Below, piece after piece: positions 7,534-16,422 of a DNA stretch of 64,000 bases. Under the pieces are notes generated by a model that saw only the letters and a list, made by a program, of their open reading frames with translations, did no database searches and had not been told where the DNA came from. Made by a program: the position numbers and the translations under genes. The DNA is taken from the NCBI RefSeq assembly GCF_023101685.1, contig NZ_CP082164.1:9362001-9426000 (forward strand). The letters are read 5' to 3'. How positions within the stretch are numbered: the first letter of the stretch is position 1; every line of letters starts with the position of its first letter. The DNA comes from Bradyrhizobium sp. 186 (GTDB lineage: Bacteria > Pseudomonadota > Alphaproteobacteria > Rhizobiales > Xanthobacteraceae).

Positions 7534-9330
7534 ATGGAAAGACGCCTGGCTGCCATCGTCTGCGCCGATGTCGCCGGCTATTCGCGCATGATGGGCAGCG
7601 ATGAGGCCGGTACCCATGCCGCCTTCAAGGCCCATCGCAGCGCGATCCACCCCATCATCCTCAATCATGGCGGCCGCGTCGTGAAGAACACCGGCGACGG
7701 ATTCCTGCTGGAGTTCCCCAGCATCGTCGGCGCCACCGAAGCCGCCATCGCGATGCAGACGGTGATGGCGGAGCGCAACCATCATCTGCCCGCCGATCGC
7801 GCCATGCAGTTCCGGCTCGGCATCCATATGGGCGACGTCATCGCCGACGAGGACGAGGTGTTCGGCGACGATGTCAACATTGCCGTCCGCCTCGAATCCG
7901 TGGCGAGCCCCGGCGGCTTCGCCATCTCGGCCAAGGCCTACAAGGAGGCGAGCAAGCATCTCACCGTGCCGCTCGTCGATGCCGGCAATCATCGCTTCAA
8001 GAACATCAAGGACCCGGTCGGCGTCTGGACCTGGATCCACGAGGGCGCACCGGCGCTTGCGCCCGCGCTGAAGGAGGCATCCGCCCTCTCGCAGCAGTAC
8101 CGGACCGCGATCGTCGGCGTGCTGCCCTTCGCCAATCTCAGCGACGCCCAGGACGAATATTTCTCCGACGGCCTGACCGAAGACCTGATCCACGCGCTGT
8201 CGCTGCAATCATTCTATCGCGTGCTGAGCCGCAACTCGACCTTCGCGTTCAAGGGCAAGAACACAAGCACCCGCCTGATCGCGCGCGAGATCGACGCGAG
8301 CTATTTGATCCAGGGCTCGGTGCGGCGTGCCGGAGCCAAGATCCGCGTCACCGCCGAGCTGATCGCGCCGGAGACCGGCGAGCAGCTCTGGACCGGCCGC
8401 TACGACCGCGACATCGGCGATTTCTTCGCGATGCAGGACGAGATCACCACGAACTTGTCCGCCGCCATCGCCACCGAGATCGTCCGGGCCGAGGCCTCGG
8501 CGCCGGCGCGGCTCTCGACCGACGTGACCGCCTGGGACCGTTTCCTCAAGGGGCTGTCCCACTACTACCGGCAGACCAAGGAGGACCTGAACGCCGCCGT
8601 CGAGCTGTTCCGGCAGGCGATCAGGCTCGAGCCCAAACTGTCGATCGCGCATGCCTATCTCGCCACGATCCAGATCCAGAGCATCCAGTTTGGCTGGGTC
8701 AAGGGCACGCGCCAGATGTGGGCCGAGGCGATGAACCTTGCCGAAACCAGCGTCCGGCTCGACCCGCGCTCCTCCTTCGCGTTCTCGATCCTGTCCTGGG
8801 CTCACGCCATGGAGGGGCATGACGAGGCCGCGATGGACGCCGCCAAGCGCGCGGTCGCCCTTAATCCGTACGACATGGGCGCGCGCGGCGTGCTTGGCAT
8901 CTGCCATTTCGTCATCGGCGAGCACCGGGAGGCGATCGAGCTGTTTTCCATGGCCGCGCAGCGCGACAACAGCGACCCGCGCTACCAATGGGCGGCGCTG
9001 AACGCGTTCAGCCATTATCTCCTGGGGCAGTATGACGCGACCCTGTCGTGGGCCCGCGAGCAGCTCTACGTCAATCCCAATCACCTGCAGGCCTTGGCGA
9101 TCCGCGCCGCGGCGCTGGCGCAATTGAGGCGGACCGCCGAAGCGAACGAGGCCACCGGGGTGCTCATGGGCAACTACCCGACCCTGAATGTCGACCGCCA
9201 CTTGCGCAATTTTCACTGGAAACGGCCCGAGGACATCGCCCATTACCGCGAGGGCCTTCTGAAAGCAGGCGTGCCGCTCGGCAAATTGACCCTGGTCCAG
9301 AGCAACGTCAAACGCGCCGCCGAATCCTGA
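7534..9330 (+). CDS. Class III adenylate cyclase with TolB-like and TPR domains
   Basis: The 598-residue protein is modular. Residues about 1-175 are a class III nucleotide cyclase domain with the metal-binding Asp of CADVAGYSRMM, the NTGDGFLLEF strand and the FGDDVNIAVRLES segment. Residues about 195-310 resemble the TolB N-terminal/FlgO-like domain (VGVLPFANLS...DGLTEDLIHALS). Residues about 335-560 are tetratricopeptide repeats. It would make cAMP in the cytoplasm, with the TPR part as a protein-interaction platform. ATG 7534 follows GGAGAT and GAGGAT. Many such genes occur per genome in Bradyrhizobium. It is monocistronic, and no downstream effector is visible here. Confidence 0.9.
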   Translation: MERRLAAIVCADVAGYSRMMGSDEAGTHAAFKAHRSAIHPIILNHGGRVVKNTGDGFLLEFPSIVGATEAAIAMQTVMAERNHHLPADRAMQFRLGIHMGDVIADEDEVFGDDVNIAVRLESVASPGGFAISAKAYKEASKHLTVPLVDAGNHRFKNIKDPVGVWTWIHEGAPALAPALKEASALSQQYRTAIVGVLPFANLSDAQDEYFSDGLTEDLIHALSLQSFYRVLSRNSTFAFKGKNTSTRLIAREIDASYLIQGSVRRAGAKIRVTAELIAPETGEQLWTGRYDRDIGDFFAMQDEITTNLSAAIATEIVRAEASAPARLSTDVTAWDRFLKGLSHYYRQTKEDLNAAVELFRQAIRLEPKLSIAHAYLATIQIQSIQFGWVKGTRQMWAEAMNLAETSVRLDPRSSFAFSILSWAHAMEGHDEAAMDAAKRAVALNPYDMGARGVLGICHFVIGEHREAIELFSMAAQRDNSDPRYQWAALNAFSHYLLGQYDATLSWAREQLYVNPNHLQALAIRAAALAQLRRTAEANEATGVLMGNYPTLNVDRHLRNFHWKRPEDIAHYREGLLKAGVPLGKLTLVQSNVKRAAES

Positions 9331-9515
9331 GGGCAAGCTGGGGCTGCGCGACGATCACACGTCGGTTTTGTTGACAGCACAGTGAATTCAGCCACACTTT
9401 GTCACACGCTGAAGTAGTATAGTCCGCGGCGTCCGCACTGCCTGTTTGTTAGGAATTTCCGCGCTCTGTCGGCGTGTCTGCTTTTCACGATTCGCTGTTT
9501 TCAGGATTTTGGGCC

Positions 9516-12269
9516 ATGCATGACCCCACCTCGAAACCCTTCGTTCCATCGATCGAAGTATCGCCGGACAATCCCTGTCCGTTCCTGCGCGGCCTCGTCG
9601 GCGAGGGTTTTGTCGCCGGCGGGACTGTGCCGCTCGGCACGCTGTCGCAGACCATCGCGGATGCGAGCGGGGAGAAGGGACTGAAGAAAGCTCTCGCCCG
9701 CGTCCAGGTCCGCTGGGTGGCGCTCATCGCCAACGGTATCGGTCACATCCTCAAGAGCATGTGGTCGGGCGCGCAGCTCGACGCGCTACGCGGCGGTCCC
9801 CTCGACAAACGCGGAGCCGGCTCGCGCATTCTCAGCGTCGACGGCAAGGTCAACGAGGACGAGATCGCGCGCCTTGCGAACTTCGGCCGAAATTACGCCG
9901 ACCCGAACGGCGGCACCGAGCCCGGCCTCAACGCCTCGGAAATCGACGTCTTCATGCGCGACAACCTCAAGCGCGCCGGCAGCGCCGCGCGCTGGTACGA
10001 CCCCCTGCTGATGAAATTCGAGTGGCCCATCCTCCTGAAGATCATAGGAAAGGGCGAAGGCGAGGACCGCTATCTCAGCGTGGCCGACGTGCGCACGCTG
10101 TTCAATGAGCGGAAATTCCCTGCTCGCATCAACCAGCGGCTGCTGTCGCAGCCGGTGCTGTCGGCCTGCCAGCGCACAGTGCGGGGCGGCCTCAAGGTTG
10201 CGGCGTGGCTGCTCGCCGCCGGTCTCGTGACTTATGTTGCCGTTGCCGAATTTCCCGATCAGGTCAGGGCCGTCCTACCGGGAAAGGCGGCGCAGGTACT
10301 GCCGCCGCCTTTGCCCAAGCTCCAGGAGACGACGGCCGCCTATTGGCTCGAACAGAACTGGTCGCTCCAGGACCGGAACTGGTTCCATCACACCAGCCAG
10401 GGCACGGCCACGTTTCCAGTCCCATACAACTGGTTCACCGCGTTGGAGCAGCCCCGGCTTCGCCTGTTCTCGCAGCCGGGAATGTTGAAGGACAGCGCTT
10501 ATCTCGAGCGCTTCGGCTTCATCCCGAGCCCGCAGTCGATCGGCACCGACACCGCGACGCTACGCCGCTTCGGCTACGCCAATGTCTATGAGACGACGCA
10601 GGTGCCGGACGTGTCGACCGGGTGGCCGAAAGCCGAGAATGTCGACGGCCTGCCGGTCGGCTTTGCGCGGTTGACCGGCGTCGTCGACCCCTCTACGGGA
10701 CGCCGCGAAGAGGACAAGATCGGCCTGACCTGCGCCGCCTGTCACACCGGCCAGATCCACTACAAGGGCGTCGACGTCCGCTTCGATGGCGGCCCGGCGA
10801 TGACCGACCTGAAGAAGCTCGAGCTCACGACCGGCCTATCCATCGTCTACACCGTGTACGTGCCGTTCCGCTTCAAGCGCTTTGCCGATCGCGTGCTCGG
10901 TCCTGAAGCGAGCGATGACGACCGTGCGGCGCTCAAGCAACAGCTGCGCGGCATCGGCAAGTTCCTGCTCGGCTGGGCCACGAGCTATGAGAAGACGATC
11001 GAGAGCAAGAAGACCTGGGACGGCAAGCAGCAGAAGGACACGGAGGAAGGGTTTGGCCGCCTCGATGCCCTCAATCGCATCGGAAACCAGGTCTTCGCGC
11101 AGGATTTTGCACTGAGCGGCGTCCGCGGATTCGAGAAGAACCTGCATGCCCAGGACGCGCCGGTGAGCTATCCGCCGATCTGGACCGTGCCGTGGTTCAA
11201 ATTCGCCCAGTACGATGCCTCGATCGAGCAGCCGCTGATCCGCAACGCCGGCGAAGCGTTGGGCGTGACGGCGCTGCTCAATCTGTCCGACGCTTATCCC
11301 GAGAACAGGCTGTGGCGGTCGTCGGTCGACATCCGGACCCTTGGCTGGATCGAGGATCTGCTGCGGGGCCCGGATCCCTTCAAGACCTCCGACCCCGACA
11401 AGAAGTTCGGCGGGCTGCTGGCACCGAAATGGCCGTCGCAATACTTTGCCGATGACGCATGGAAGCTCGATTCCAAGCGGGTCGACCGGGGCCGCGCGAT
11501 CTACGCGGAGATGTGCGCGGGATGCCATCTGCCGTCCCTCAACGAGCCGGCCTTCTGGTCCTCGTCGCATTGGCAGGCCAGCGGGACCAGCAAGATGCTG
11601 GATGCGGTGACGATACCCGTCGACGAGATCAGGACGGACCCCGAACAGTCCCTGGTGCTGGGCAACAGGACACTGCAGATTCCCGGCTATCTCAACGTGC
11701 AGACGAGCGACCTGAAGACGTGGTGGAAATGCGACACGTCGACCGATAGCTCCGCGACGGAAATGTCCTACGCGCTCGGCTTGATGACCGTGGTCGATCT
11801 CGTCGCCCGGAAGTGGATGACGGACAAGAATGTCTCTGAGGCCGAACAGGCCGAGATATGGAATCTCTCGCGCAAGAACTGTCCCAATACGGCGCGCGGA
11901 CCGCGCTATCGCGCGCGTCCGCTGAACGGCATTTGGGCCACGGCGCCCTATCTTCACAACGGCTCCGTGCCATCCCTCTACTGGATGCTGAAGCCGGCGA
12001 ACGAGCGCCCGCAGAAATTCTGCATGGGCCGTCGTGACTACGATCCGAAGGACGTCGGCTTCGCCGTTGCCGAGGGCGAGACCTGCAAGACGGGCGAAAC
12101 GCAATTCTCGACAATGGGGACCGACGAGCAGCCGATCAAGGGCAACAGCACATCCGGCCATTCCTTCGAGCGGAAGCCGGGCGAGGAGAAGCGTCCGGGC
12201 GTCATCGGCCGCGGCTTCAAGGACGACGCAGAGCGCTACGATTTGATCGAGTATCTGAAGACGCTGTGA
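9516..12269 (+). CDS. RoxA-like dihaem cytochrome c / peroxidase with N-terminal extension
   Basis: This 917-residue protein has two CxxCH haem c sites, CAACH (residue 406) and CAGCH (about 667), plus a late APYLHNGSVPSLYWML segment typical of dihaem cytochrome c peroxidase/MauG and RoxA-like oxygenases. Relatives are usually about 600-700 residues. Here roughly 235 residues precede a single hydrophobic helix (about 228-248, LKVAAWLLAAGLVTYVAVA). The first part begins with a CPFLRGLV segment and holds Asp/Asn-rich, EF-hand-like stretches (DGKVNEDEI, NASEID). The layout suggests a cytoplasmic module tethered to a periplasmic oxidase. GTG 9474 is an alternative start. Function may be peroxidase or oxygenase; it has no operon partners. 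Confidence 0.75.
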   Translation: MHDPTSKPFVPSIEVSPDNPCPFLRGLVGEGFVAGGTVPLGTLSQTIADASGEKGLKKALARVQVRWVALIANGIGHILKSMWSGAQLDALRGGPLDKRGAGSRILSVDGKVNEDEIARLANFGRNYADPNGGTEPGLNASEIDVFMRDNLKRAGSAARWYDPLLMKFEWPILLKIIGKGEGEDRYLSVADVRTLFNERKFPARINQRLLSQPVLSACQRTVRGGLKVAAWLLAAGLVTYVAVAEFPDQVRAVLPGKAAQVLPPPLPKLQETTAAYWLEQNWSLQDRNWFHHTSQGTATFPVPYNWFTALEQPRLRLFSQPGMLKDSAYLERFGFIPSPQSIGTDTATLRRFGYANVYETTQVPDVSTGWPKAENVDGLPVGFARLTGVVDPSTGRREEDKIGLTCAACHTGQIHYKGVDVRFDGGPAMTDLKKLELTTGLSIVYTVYVPFRFKRFADRVLGPEASDDDRAALKQQLRGIGKFLLGWATSYEKTIESKKTWDGKQQKDTEEGFGRLDALNRIGNQVFAQDFALSGVRGFEKNLHAQDAPVSYPPIWTVPWFKFAQYDASIEQPLIRNAGEALGVTALLNLSDAYPENRLWRSSVDIRTLGWIEDLLRGPDPFKTSDPDKKFGGLLAPKWPSQYFADDAWKLDSKRVDRGRAIYAEMCAGCHLPSLNEPAFWSSSHWQASGTSKMLDAVTIPVDEIRTDPEQSLVLGNRTLQIPGYLNVQTSDLKTWWKCDTSTDSSATEMSYALGLMTVVDLVARKWMTDKNVSEAEQAEIWNLSRKNCPNTARGPRYRARPLNGIWATAPYLHNGSVPSLYWMLKPANERPQKFCMGRRDYDPKDVGFAVAEGETCKTGETQFSTMGTDEQPIKGNSTSGHSFERKPGEEKRPGVIGRGFKDDAERYDLIEYLKTL

Positions 12270-12288
12270 GCTGCCGCGGCCAGCCCTC

Positions 12289-13236
12289 TCACTTGAACAG
12301 CGGCGTGCCCGGCACGAAGGCGTCGAAGGCGGCCCAGAACTGGGCGCGGTAGCGGTCCTGCTCCTGGAGGATCTCGTGCTTCGAGCCGGCGATGACGAGG
12401 TGAGAGCCGGCCCGCAGATGATAGGCGAACTCCTCGATCGCCGCGGTCGAGACCACCTTATCGTTGGACGCCGCCAGCATCAGGATCGGCTGGCGGATCT
12501 CGGACGGGTAGCTCATGCCCTTGAAGGTGTTCATCGCCCTGAAGGCGGTATCGGCCCAGGCGACCGTCGGTGAGGCCAGCCCGAGCGTCGGATCCTCCTC
12601 CAGGATCGCGGCATTGCGCGCATAGCGCACGGGGTCGCTGGTCAGGGGATTGTTGATGAAGGGATCGAGCCCGGTGAGGCGGTCGTTGCCGCCGGGAATG
12701 TAGCGGCCGCCCTGCCCCATCAGGCGCATCGTCTTGAGCAGCGTGCGTACCGGAAACGAGGTGGCGCGGCCCGGCAGGTCGATCATCGGCGCCGACAGCA
12801 CCATGCGATCGAACCAGCGTTTTCCCGCATGCGCCACCCGCAGCATCACCGCGCCGCCCATGGAATGGGCGAGTGCGAAGAAGGGCGGCGGGCAATCCGG
12901 CAGCACCACCTGCTGCACGAAGGTCTCGACGTCGATCTCGAAGTCGGCGAAGTCGCGCACATAGCCCTTGCGCGGATCGCGCAGCCGGCGCGAGGAATGG
13001 CCCTGCCCGCGCCAGTCGATCATTGCCACCGCAAAGCCGCGGTCGCGCAGATCGCGCACCGTCTCGAAATATTTCTCGATCTGCTCGCTGCGCCCGGTGA
13101 AGACGCAGACGGTCCCCTTGCGGTTCGACGGCGGCGCCCAGCGCGCAAAGCGCAGCTCGGCGCCATCGGGCGTCTTGATGGTGCCGCTGACGACGTCTTC
13201 GGGCGCGGGGTTGGAAGGGATCGAAACCAACGTCAT
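12289..13236 (-). CDS. Alpha/beta hydrolase, lysophospholipase/monoacylglycerol lipase type
   Basis: The protein has 315 residues with the serine-hydrolase core: IDWRGQGHSSR (oxyanion/loop region), the nucleophile elbow LAHSMGGAVML, an acid-region Asp near SNDKVVST and a C-terminal His in GSKHEI. The overall pattern matches the PldB-like lysophospholipase/monoglyceride-lipase group (Hydrolase_4). No signal peptide is seen, so it probably acts in the cytoplasm on lipid esters; the substrate is unproven. It converges with the dihaem gene, 19 bp between stops, and is divergent from the heat-shock gene with the heat-shock promoter lying between. Confidence 0.87.
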   Translation of the reverse strand: MTLVSIPSNPAPEDVVSGTIKTPDGAELRFARWAPPSNRKGTVCVFTGRSEQIEKYFETVRDLRDRGFAVAMIDWRGQGHSSRRLRDPRKGYVRDFADFEIDVETFVQQVVLPDCPPPFFALAHSMGGAVMLRVAHAGKRWFDRMVLSAPMIDLPGRATSFPVRTLLKTMRLMGQGGRYIPGGNDRLTGLDPFINNPLTSDPVRYARNAAILEEDPTLGLASPTVAWADTAFRAMNTFKGMSYPSEIRQPILMLAASNDKVVSTAAIEEFAYHLRAGSHLVIAGSKHEILQEQDRYRAQFWAAFDAFVPGTPLFK

Positions 13237-13295
13237 GGGCGGGAAGTGCTGAAATCAAGGGGGCGGGAGCGCCGAAAAGGCGCGAGTGCCGCCCT

Positions 13296-13323
13296 CTTGA
13301 ACGCAGTTTCCCAAAACCCATAT
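13296..13323 (+). promoter_or_regulatory. RpoH (sigma-32) type heat-shock promoter
   Basis: CTTGAA (13296-13301), 15 bases, then CCCATAT (13317-13323) fits the sigma-32 consensus CTTGAAA-N11-16-CCCATNT closely. Transcription would start near 13330, giving an untranslated leader of about 110 bases before the hsp20 gene. Confidence 0.85.
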
Positions 13324-13329
13324 CATCAT

Positions 13330-13441
13330 GGTGCAGGCCGCTACCAGTGTTTCGGGACCGGAACATCAGGCTGCACACAGACTAAGCCCGGCCCGATAGG
13401 CGGGCGGGTTACCAAACAGTCGCTCAATGGAGGACTTGACC
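13330..13441 (+). promoter_or_regulatory. ROSE-type RNA thermometer in the hsp20 leader
   Basis: The leader ends in a hairpin (13418-13436) in which AGTC-G-CTC pairs with GAGGACT and buries the whole Shine-Dalgarno GGAGGA. One unpaired G (13422) interrupts the stem. TCGCT opposite AGGA with a single unpaired G is the recognised signature of ROSE elements, whose last hairpin melts on heating to free the ribosome site. A further stem-loop (GCCCG/CGGGC) lies at about 13386-13408. ROSE elements were first described in Bradyrhizobium small heat-shock genes, so the identification fits the organism. Confidence 0.8.
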
Positions 13442-13906
13442 ATGCGTACCTACGATCTGACCCCCTTCTACCGTTCCACCGTCGGCTTCGACCGTCTCTT
13501 TAACCTGCTCGACCAGACGAGCTCGGACGGCAGCCCCGGCTATCCCCCTTACAACATCGAGCGTACCGGCGAGAACGCCTACCGCATCACCGTTGCAGTC
13601 TCCGGCTTCGCCAAGGATGAGCTCTCCATCGTCGCGAAGGAAAACACGCTGACGATCAAGGGCGGGAAAGTCGCCAACGAGAACAGCAAATCTGAAGTGC
13701 TCTACCGCGGCATCGCTGCGCGTGCCTTCGAGCGCGCCTTCCAGCTTGCCGATTTCGTGCAGGTGAAGGATGCCTCGCTCGAGAACGGCCTGCTCCACGT
13801 CGACCTCGTGCGCGAGATTCCCGAGGCCAAGAAGCCGCGCCAGATCGCGATCAACACCGGTGCGCAAGGCGCGCAGGTGATCGAGAGCTCGCAGGCCGCC
13901 GCCTAA
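13442..13906 (+). CDS. Small heat-shock protein, Hsp20 / alpha-crystallin family
   Basis: A 154-residue ATP-independent holdase of the Hsp20 family. The N-terminal arm MRTYDLTPFYRSTVGFDRLFNLL leads into the alpha-crystallin domain (about residues 35-130) with YRITVAVSGFAKDELSI, the FERAFQLADFV segment and the GLLHVDLVREIPE stretch containing the C-terminal I-x-I/V-like contact. It is of the class A rhizobial type, similar in size to HspA/HspB. ATG 13442 is chosen, not 13427, because GGAGGA lies directly before it and is the element sequestered by the thermometer. Expression should depend on RpoH and temperature. A strong terminator follows. Confidence 0.93.
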   Translation: MRTYDLTPFYRSTVGFDRLFNLLDQTSSDGSPGYPPYNIERTGENAYRITVAVSGFAKDELSIVAKENTLTIKGGKVANENSKSEVLYRGIAARAFERAFQLADFVQVKDASLENGLLHVDLVREIPEAKKPRQIAINTGAQGAQVIESSQAAA

Positions 13907-13933
13907 AGCACGCACCACTTTCCAGGTTCGGAA

Positions 13934-13966
13934 AACGCCCCGGTGCCCCGGGGCGTTTTTTGTTTG
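13934..13966 (+). terminator. Rho-independent terminator after hsp20
   Basis: AACGCCCCGG (13934-13943) pairs with CCGGGGCGTT (13948-13957) around a TGCC loop and is followed by a T-rich tail. It lies 28 bases after the hsp20 stop. Confidence 0.88.
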
Positions 13967-13984
13967 TCCTTGCCCCATCCCGGC

Positions 13985-14115
13985 CGTCGTCCTGGCGAAG
14001 GCCAGGACCCATTACCCCAGGAGAATGTTTGGCGAAGACTTGTCGTTCGGTACTCCTACCGCGCACGATCGGCAGACCTCGCGGTATGGGTCCTGGCTTT
14101 CGCCAGGACGACACC
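13985..14115. repeat. Long inverted repeat element with GTCGTCCTGGCGAA ends
   Basis: The element begins GTCGTCCTGGCGAAGGCCAG and ends with the matching inverse sequence ending CCAGGACGAC at 14115, giving arms of about 26 bp around roughly 80 bp. Each arm is itself palindromic. A short single copy of the same arm lies at 15088-15113. This is a dispersed intergenic repeat; no coding capacity is evident. Confidence 0.75.
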
Positions 14116-14241
14116 GTTTGCTTGGCGGTCTTTTTGCCTAGCTGTTTTCGCACCGCATCACAGAGCGGTGAAGTGGCGTAACGCCGCCGCCCCGCGCTCC
14201 GTCCTTAGGGCATCGAACCCAAAATAAAACGGAGAACGATC

Positions 14242-15012
14242 ATGAAACTTTGGCGCAACCTTTTCGTCGCCGCGGGCCTGCTGGCCGCTCCCATCAGCCT
14301 TGCTCACGCGCAGATGCCGCAGACCGTGAAAGCCAAGAATATCGTACTGGTGCACGGCGCCTGGGCCGACGGCTCGAGCTGGTCGGAAGTGATCCCGATC
14401 CTTCAGGCTGCCGGGCTGCACGTGACCGCCGTGCAGAATCCGCTGAGCTCGCTCGCCGAGTCAGTCGAGGCGACCAAGCGCGCGCTGGCCGAGCAGGACG
14501 GCCCGACGGTGCTGGTCGCCCATTCCTGGGGCGGCACCGTGATCAGCCAGGTCGGCACCGACCCGAAGGTCTCCGGGCTCGTCTACATCGCCGCACGCGC
14601 GCCCGATGCGAACGAGGATTTTGTCGCGCTCTCGAAGCAGTTTCCGACCGGCCCCGTCCGCGCCGGCATTGTCGAACGCGACGGCTTCACGAAGCTGTCG
14701 GAAGACGCGTTCCTGAAATATTTCGCCAACGGCGTGAAGCCGGAGCAGGCGAAGGAGCTCTATGCCGTGCAATGGCCGACGGCGGCCTCGATCTTCGCCG
14801 GCCGCACCACAGAAGCCGCTTGGCACACGAAGCCGAGCTGGTACGCGGTGTCGAAGAACGACTACACCATCAATCCCGATTTCGAGCGCTACCTCGCCAA
14901 GCGCATCAACGCCACCACCGTCGAGCTCGACGCCGGCCACCTCTCGCTGGTGTCGCATCCGAAGGACGTGGCGAATTTGATCCTGGAAGCGGCGGGGTAT
15001 GGGCGGAGCTGA
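14242..15012 (+). CDS. Secreted alpha/beta hydrolase (EstC/salicylate-esterase-like)
   Basis: This 256-residue protein has a signal peptide (MKLWRNLFVAAGLLAAPISLAHA, cleavage near residue 23). The mature part follows the small plant-esterase-like alpha/beta hydrolase pattern: VLVHGAWADGSSW oxyanion segment, nucleophile elbow AHSWGG, a late Asp (VSKNDYTINPD) and catalytic His in DAGHLSLVSHP. Proteins of this group are often annotated as alpha/beta hydrolases of unknown ester substrate. It should act in the periplasm or outside the cell. ATG 14242 follows a GGAG ribosome site. It is monocistronic, with its own terminator after the stop. Confidence 0.87.
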   Translation: MKLWRNLFVAAGLLAAPISLAHAQMPQTVKAKNIVLVHGAWADGSSWSEVIPILQAAGLHVTAVQNPLSSLAESVEATKRALAEQDGPTVLVAHSWGGTVISQVGTDPKVSGLVYIAARAPDANEDFVALSKQFPTGPVRAGIVERDGFTKLSEDAFLKYFANGVKPEQAKELYAVQWPTAASIFAGRTTEAAWHTKPSWYAVSKNDYTINPDFERYLAKRINATTVELDAGHLSLVSHPKDVANLILEAAGYGRS

Positions 15013-15036
15013 GGGGCGGTTGCCTTGACGCGAGAA

Positions 15037-15069
15037 GGCGCCCGGAATTTTCGGGCGCCGTTTGTTTTG
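15037..15069 (+). terminator. Rho-independent terminator after the secreted hydrolase
   Basis: GGCGCCCG (15037-15044) pairs with CGGGCGCC (15052-15059) across a seven-base loop and runs into GTTTGTTTTG. Confidence 0.8.
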
Positions 15070-15087
15070 CTCTGCTCTTCCCCCGCC

Positions 15088-15113
15088 GTCGTCCTGGCGA
15101 AAGCCAGGACGAC
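15088..15113. repeat. Single palindromic arm (GTCGTCCTGGC family)
   Basis: A perfect 26-base palindrome with GTCGTCCTGGC and GCCAGGACGAC arms, the same family as the ends of the 13985-14115 element. Confidence 0.75.
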
Positions 15114-15168
15114 ACCGAAAGTGTGGCACCAGCTCACGTCACAACGACAATTCGATCACCGGTAGCGC

Positions 15169-15933
15169 CTAATCCAACCCCTGCGCGGCAGGCATGTCCT
15201 GGGTCGGCAGGATCGTCGAGGCGGGCTTGGCCTGGTCGACGGTTGGCGCGGCGGTCTGTGGCGCTGCCTCGGCGGGCTTCGGCTGCGCAGCGGCCGTCTG
15301 CTGCACAGGCTGCGCAGGCTGAACCTGCGCGGCAGGCGCCGGCTCGGGCGATGCCGGTTTGGCGGCGGCCACCGGCGTCTCGCCGCGCGGCGGGGCGGCC
15401 TTGGGCAGCGGCACGGTGCGGCTTGCGACGTGCGGGATCGGGGCTGGCGGCCGCGGCGGGCCGCCGCGGATCGCGGTCGGCGGCGGCAACGCGCTTTGCG
15501 GCCCGTAAGGCACGACCGCGCGCTCCTCATAGGCTGGCGCCATGCCGAAGGCGTCATAGGCCGGCATGAAGCGGAGGATCCGCCCGTCGCGAGCATCGAT
15601 GACCAGCCGGCCGTCGTCGCCGCGGCGGTCGATCACGGAGATGGTGTAGACGGCGCCGCGCAGGCGCGGGATGCCGAGCGGCGAGAAACCATTTTCGCGC
15701 AGTACCGCGTAGACTTCGGTTGCCGGCAGCAGCGCGGGCGCGCGCTCGTCGCCGTAGCCATAACCGTGGCGCGGCGGCGGAGGGGCGGCTTCGGGCGGCC
15801 CGTACGGTCCGTCGAAATCCGACACGGCGACATAGGCCCCCCGCGCCGCCTCGTTCGCCGGTACCTGCGCCTCAGCGGCCGTTGCCACCAGCGCCAGCAC
15901 GGCGGCAGCCACACATCCTGTGAAAAACTTCAT
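15169..15933 (-). CDS. Secreted Pro/Ala-rich protein with PepSY-like segment
   Basis: This is a 254-residue exported protein. A signal peptide (MKFFTGCVAAAVLALVATAAEA) is followed by a linker rich in Pro and Tyr, then a short folded region (about residues 75-135) with YAVLRENGFSPLGIPRLRG and RLVIDARDGRILRF, which resembles a PepSY-type repeat. About 120 residues of low-complexity Pro/Ala/Gln sequence complete it. Function is unknown; such proteins are common in Bradyrhizobium and are presumably periplasmic or cell-wall associated. ATG 15933 is preferred because AGGAG precedes it and it begins the signal peptide; the frame stays open upstream without sense. Confidence 0.75.
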   Translation of the reverse strand: MKFFTGCVAAAVLALVATAAEAQVPANEAARGAYVAVSDFDGPYGPPEAAPPPPRHGYGYGDERAPALLPATEVYAVLRENGFSPLGIPRLRGAVYTISVIDRRGDDGRLVIDARDGRILRFMPAYDAFGMAPAYEERAVVPYGPQSALPPPTAIRGGPPRPPAPIPHVASRTVPLPKAAPPRGETPVAAAKPASPEPAPAAQVQPAQPVQQTAAAQPKPAEAAPQTAAPTVDQAKPASTILPTQDMPAAQGLD

Positions 15934-16422
15934 GGTCGAAACGCTCCTGTCAGGCCCCCGAACGTCTCGCGCTCTTTCGCTTCTATCGGCGTGGCGCGCC
16001 TTCCGAAGGGTTGATCGAAGCTTCGTTGGGGATTCCGGCGGCGCTTGGGCCGGATCGGGGCGCGTTTGCTTCAAAACCGGGGCCGCGCGCCGTGCGGAAA
16101 GCGGTGATTGACACGTTGGGAATCGGGACTTTCGCGCGCTTGTGTGATAGACAAAAATTTGGCAAGGTGATGGTTAGGACAGGTAGACTGTCTCAATTTT
16201 GCTTGCGGTTCCGGCATAGGGATTGCAACGAAAGTCGGTGCTTTCGAGCGCCAGGAAGATAACAGGCAAAGCCGTTCTCGGGGACGTAGAACGCCTTGGC
16301 CTGAATTTAAGAAAATGCGGCTCGCAGCGGACGAGCGGTGACCCAGAAGCGGGTGCCGCGGAACGCCCAAGGTGCGCCGAAGATGGCGGTGAGGAAGCTT
16401 GCCGCATGGAGAGGACGAGGAC
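15934..16422. other. Long divergent intergenic region before gltB
   Basis: About 490 bases separate the PepSY-like gene and gltB. The stretch holds a short perfect inverted repeat (GACAG-N5-CTGTC, about 16178-16192) and an AT-richer zone near 16150-16200, a likely promoter/operator region for gltB. No sigma-54 or EcfG-type promoter is convincing, and I find no RNA gene or coding region. Confidence 0.45.
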
